Positions 6,121-8,564 of a DNA stretch of 8,564 nt are shown here, one piece after another (positions within the stretch are counted from its first letter, which is position 1; every line of letters begins with the position of its first letter). The notes under the pieces were generated by a model. It was given only the letters and a program-made list of their open reading frames with translations. It had not been told where the DNA came from and did not search any database. The translations under genes were made by a program, and so were the position numbers. This DNA comes from an uncultured Adlercreutzia sp. (GTDB lineage: Bacteria > Actinomycetota > Coriobacteriia > Coriobacteriales > Eggerthellaceae), in assembly GCA_902478715.1 (NCBI GenBank), contig CABSMC010000092.1, positions 1 through 8,564 on the forward strand, given 5' to 3'.

Positions 6121-6181
6121 CGCAAACCTCTCGTTTTTGGCTATACGAGCACCTGCGCTAGCCAAAATGACGGGGTTTGCG
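6121..6181. repeat. 61-bp imperfect palindromic element, copy 1
   Basis: Left arm 6121-6142 begins CGCAAACC and ends TTTTGGCT; right arm 6160-6181 begins AGCCAAAA and ends GGTTTGCG. The arms pair at 17 of 22 positions around a 17-nt centre. It starts 21 bp after the YvlD-like stop and could end that transcript, although no U-tract follows. Its right arm matches the left arm of copy 2 (reverse complemented) at 21 of 22 positions. Confidence 0.75.
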
Positions 6182-6277
6182 CGGACTTGCAGGAGCTTTC
6201 CTCCCTCCGCTCAACAAAGCAGCGAACATAATACCTGGTCAGAGCGTCGCACGAAAATGGTATAGGAAACGAGCCCT

Positions 6278-6338
6278 CGCAAACCCCCTCATTTTGGCTG
6301 AAGCATATTCGCAGTAAGCCAAAACAAGGAGGTTTGCG
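6278..6338. repeat. 61-bp imperfect palindromic element, copy 2
   Basis: Arms 6278-6299 and 6317-6338 pair at 19 of 22 positions, again around a 17-nt centre, so the size and design are identical to copy 1. The outer 8 bp (CGCAAACC/GGTTTGCG) and inner 8 bp (TTTTGGCT/AGCCAAAA) are invariant in all four arms; variation sits in the six middle positions. Arm comparison slightly favours an inverted orientation relative to copy 1. Confidence 0.75.
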
Positions 6339-6365
6339 CAGACGTTCGGTCCAGCTAACCCAGGT

Positions 6366-6399
6366 CGAGGGCGGGGTGCACGCAAGCGTCCCGCCCTCG
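6366..6399. terminator. GC-rich hairpin, possible (bidirectional) terminator
   Basis: CGAGGGCGGG (6366-6375) pairs perfectly with CCCGCCCTCG (6390-6399); on the plus-strand RNA two wobble pairs and two GC/CG pairs extend the stem to 14 bp with a 6-nt loop. It sits 29 bp beyond the FtsX-type stop in a convergent spacer. Neither side has a run of T, so it is a hairpin without the classical tail, which is common in high-GC Actinobacteria. It could also be just another palindrome. Confidence 0.5.
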
Positions 6400-6428
6400 T
6401 TGTCCGATGCCGTCGAAACGCGCCCCAA

Positions 6429-8564
6429 CTACTCTGAGCGCAGCGCCTCCACCGGGTCTTTGCGGGCGGCGGCCATGGCGGGGAACAGGCCGGCCACGAA
6501 CGACAGGAACACGCTGATGGCCACGAGTATCGCCCCGGCCACCGGCGGCAGCATGGCAATGTCGGGCACGTCCAGAAGCCCGTACACAATGGCATTGACC
6601 GGAATGCACACGAGCGCCACGACCCCCACGCCGATAAGGCCCGCCGTCAGGCCCTCGATGATGGTCTCCGCGTTGAACACCCGCGAGATGTCGCTCTTGC
6701 TCGCGCCGATGGCGCGCAGGATGCCGATCTCCTTCTTGCGCTCGAGCACCGAGATGTAGGTGATGATGCCGATCATGATGGACGACACCACGAGCGATAT
6801 GGCCACGAACGCGATGAGCACGTAGCTGATCATGTCCACGATCGTCGTGACCGATTTCATGAGCGTGCCCACGAAATCCGTGTAGGAAACTTTCTTGTCG
6901 TCCTGCCCCGAGGCCACCATGCGGTCGTTGTAGTCGTCCAGAATGGCGATGACCTGCTGTTTGTCCTCGAAGTTGTCCGGGTAGATGTCGATCTGCGAGG
7001 GCTTCGAAAGCTCCGCGTAACCCAACTTGCTCAGGTTCGCGTCGAAGGACCGCGTCCCATTGCTCATGAGCGACATGATGAGCTCGGTCAGCTCATCTTC
7101 GGTCATCTTCATTTGGAAGGCGTTCTGGAAAGCGCCGGTATCCACGGACATGGCCAGAGGAATGCTCGCCGCCATGTCGCCCATCACCTTCTGCACCGAA
7201 GCCTGGGTCTTGGCGGTGATCGTGGCCATGACCTGCTCCATGTAGGCTTTCATGGAAGATTCCAGGGCTGCGGAGATCTTCGTTGCCATCTCCTTCTGCA
7301 GGGCGTTGGCATCGACGATCTGCGCCGCGCACTGCCCCATAATGGCCTGCAGCTCGGGGCTTTGGGCGTAGGACTCCAGCGTCGACTGCGCCAGCGTCTG
7401 GAAATCCGGCGGCGTGCCCGACGCCGCGGCCTGGGCATAGGCGGCGCCGAGGGCCTGGGTGTAGCCGGCCAGCGCCGCGCCCATCATCTCGCCCATGGCG
7501 TCGCTGTTGAAGGCGGAGGTCACATCCAGGTTCAACGCACTTGCATCGAGCCCGGGCATCGCCGGCAGATCGCTCGCCGACATCCCCTCGCCCAGCGCAT
7601 TCGTGTCCATGTTCAGCTTCGACTCGTCGAACGTGAAGGCGTTCTGCAGCGCCTCCTCGTCGATGCTGAACAGGTTCTCCATAGAGAAATCCGAGCCCGA
7701 TTCCTCTTCTTCAGTGAACTCCTTGCCGTTGAACACGTCGATGGTCGGGTAATTCAGCTGCTCCTGCACGATGGCGGCCTCGGAAGCCTGCTCGATCAGA
7801 TGGCGCGTCAGCTCGGGCGTGTAGTAGATGCCCATGGAAAGCGCCGTGGCCTTCGCGTCCGGCCGCGGCTGCACGATGCCGACGATCTTCAGTTCCTCGC
7901 CGGCGTCCACGAGCCCCTTCATGTACTCATCGTCGCCGGTCTTGTCGACCCAGACCTTGCTCTCCTCGTCATAGGTGTAGAAGTCGGCGGCCAGCACCAT
8001 CTTCAGCGACACGCCCATGATCTCGTCGTAGGTGAACGTGAGGTTGTCGTCGGGGCTTTCCACGTCCTCCTCGTTCATGAACTGGTCGATCATGTCCTCG
8101 AGCACCTGGTGATCGCGCAGCCCCAGCGCATAGCTCACCAGATCGGGCACCGTGCCGTTCGCGGTCAGCACCACGACGCACTCGTTGTAGGCGGCAGGCC
8201 ACCGGCCCGCCTTCACGTCGTACTGCTCTTCCACAATGGCGGTGTTGCCCATCATCTCGCTGAACACATCGGTGGAGTACATGGACGACATGAGCGCGTT
8301 GGACGAGCCGGAGCCCATACCGAAGGCGGAGAACGTCGTGTCCGGGTTGATCTGGCGCACCCCGTCCTCGGTGTTGCCGTCGAAGATCTGGGGCACCACG
8401 TTGTAGGAGTACTCGATGGAGTTCACGTAGCGGTTGATGTCGCCGCCGTTCTCGTCGAAGAACAGCTTGAGCGAGGCGAGGTCGTTGTTCTCCAGGCTCG
8501 CGAACATGTCGGTGACCATGCGCGTCTCGGGCACCTTGCCGTCGGCGGCCGGGTCGTTCTCGTC
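6429..8564 (-). CDS. FtsX/MacB-type ABC transporter permease, N-terminus beyond the window
   Basis: The frame is open to the right edge, so at least 711 aa are present and the true start is outside; the GTG at 8534 is internal or chance. The C-terminal 141 residues (6854-6432) are a standard FtsX domain: a helix at SYVLIAFVAISLVVSSIMIGIITYI, the cytoplasmic coupling motif LERKKEIGILRAIGAS, two more helices, and the ending AAARKDPVEALRSE. The preceding ~560 residues have no membrane helix and should lie outside the membrane, as the periplasmic-core-type domain between TM1 and TM2. That region includes an acidic stretch and then, about 7727-7050, a Met/Ala/Ser/Gln-rich part likely to form long helices, unlike compact MacB domains. 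An ATPase must pair with it, either fused upstream or separate. Substrate is unknown; the class covers peptide, lipid or antibiotic export and cell-wall signalling. The stop is TAG at 6429-6431. Confidence 0.9.
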   Translation of the reverse strand, partial: DENDPAADGKVPETRMVTDMFASLENNDLASLKLFFDENGGDINRYVNSIEYSYNVVPQIFDGNTEDGVRQINPDTTFSAFGMGSGSSNALMSSMYSTDVFSEMMGNTAIVEEQYDVKAGRWPAAYNECVVVLTANGTVPDLVSYALGLRDHQVLEDMIDQFMNEEDVESPDDNLTFTYDEIMGVSLKMVLAADFYTYDEESKVWVDKTGDDEYMKGLVDAGEELKIVGIVQPRPDAKATALSMGIYYTPELTRHLIEQASEAAIVQEQLNYPTIDVFNGKEFTEEEESGSDFSMENLFSIDEEALQNAFTFDESKLNMDTNALGEGMSASDLPAMPGLDASALNLDVTSAFNSDAMGEMMGAALAGYTQALGAAYAQAAASGTPPDFQTLAQSTLESYAQSPELQAIMGQCAAQIVDANALQKEMATKISAALESSMKAYMEQVMATITAKTQASVQKVMGDMAASIPLAMSVDTGAFQNAFQMKMTEDELTELIMSLMSNGTRSFDANLSKLGYAELSKPSQIDIYPDNFEDKQQVIAILDDYNDRMVASGQDDKKVSYTDFVGTLMKSVTTIVDMISYVLIAFVAISLVVSSIMIGIITYISVLERKKEIGILRAIGASKSDISRVFNAETIIEGLTAGLIGVGVVALVCIPVNAIVYGLLDVPDIAMLPPVAGAILVAISVFLSFVAGLFPAMAAARKDPVEALRSE

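Larger units (their letters stand above)
6100..6428. other. Convergent intergenic spacer without genes
   Basis: This 329-bp stretch lies between the ends of the YvlD-like gene and the FtsX-type gene. I see no reading frame with a ribosome site or family motif in it. It contains two related imperfect palindromes (6121-6181, 6278-6338), a strong GC hairpin (6366-6399), and a more AT-rich piece at about 6215-6270 that resembles nothing I recognise. Confidence 0.7.

Noticed and set aside
6121..6338. CRISPR array or integron attC sites
   Set aside because: Only two units 157 bp apart, each with its own internal palindrome; no regularly spaced spacers, no cas gene, no attC core sites.
6141..6428. 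Small genes in the convergent spacer on either strand
   Set aside because: The frames run through the palindromes, lack ribosome sites and show no protein-like composition.

Overview
The window is high-GC DNA with Shine-Dalgarno-led genes, frequent GTG/TTG starts and short gene overlaps. The gene set (rlmD, tilS, maf, hpt, plus a very large FtsX-type ABC permease) and the protein style suggest a Coriobacteriia/Eggerthellaceae-like actinobacterium. That placement is an inference from remembered family resemblance; the window has no rRNA or other marker to prove it.

Layout. Positions 5683 down to 14 form a co-oriented minus-strand block. In transcription order it reads rlmD (23S rRNA uracil-C5 methyltransferase), a REP-like inverted repeat, tilS (tRNA-Ile lysidine synthetase), maf (nucleotide pyrophosphatase; its start overlaps the tilS end by 17 nt), then a DUF3990-family ADP-ribosyltransferase-like gene overlapping an XRE-type helix-turn-helix gene by 17 nt, then hpt (hypoxanthine phosphoribosyltransferase). 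The tilS-hpt-(ftsH) neighbourhood is a classic bacterial arrangement. Here maf and the two-gene DUF3990/HTH cassette lie between tilS and hpt. The cassette has its own promoter: an extended -10 overlapped by a perfect 8+8 bp palindrome, just ahead of a consensus Shine-Dalgarno. This is the layout expected of an autoregulated toxin-antitoxin-like module.

At 5684-5727 a 44-bp divergent spacer separates rlmD from a plus-strand gene for a four-helix membrane protein of the 'phage holin family 4 superfamily IV' (YvlD-like) type. That gene converges on a minus-strand FtsX/MacB-type permease that enters from the right edge and is incomplete at its N terminus. The 329-bp convergent spacer (6100-6428) has no gene. 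It holds two ~61-bp imperfect palindromes of one family and a strong GC-rich hairpin.

The window carries two kinds of short dispersed repeat. One has a GTAGGGG head and a GC-rich hairpin (two inverted copies between rlmD and tilS, and two copies inside the rlmD coding sequence, where they encode the repeated peptide PVGGDLGRP). The other has CGCAAACC...AGCCAAAA arms, in the convergent spacer. The best candidates for something under-described are the DUF3990/HTH cassette with its operator, the REP-derived, TRAM-less N-terminus of RlmD, and the Met/Ala-rich extracytoplasmic region of the permease.
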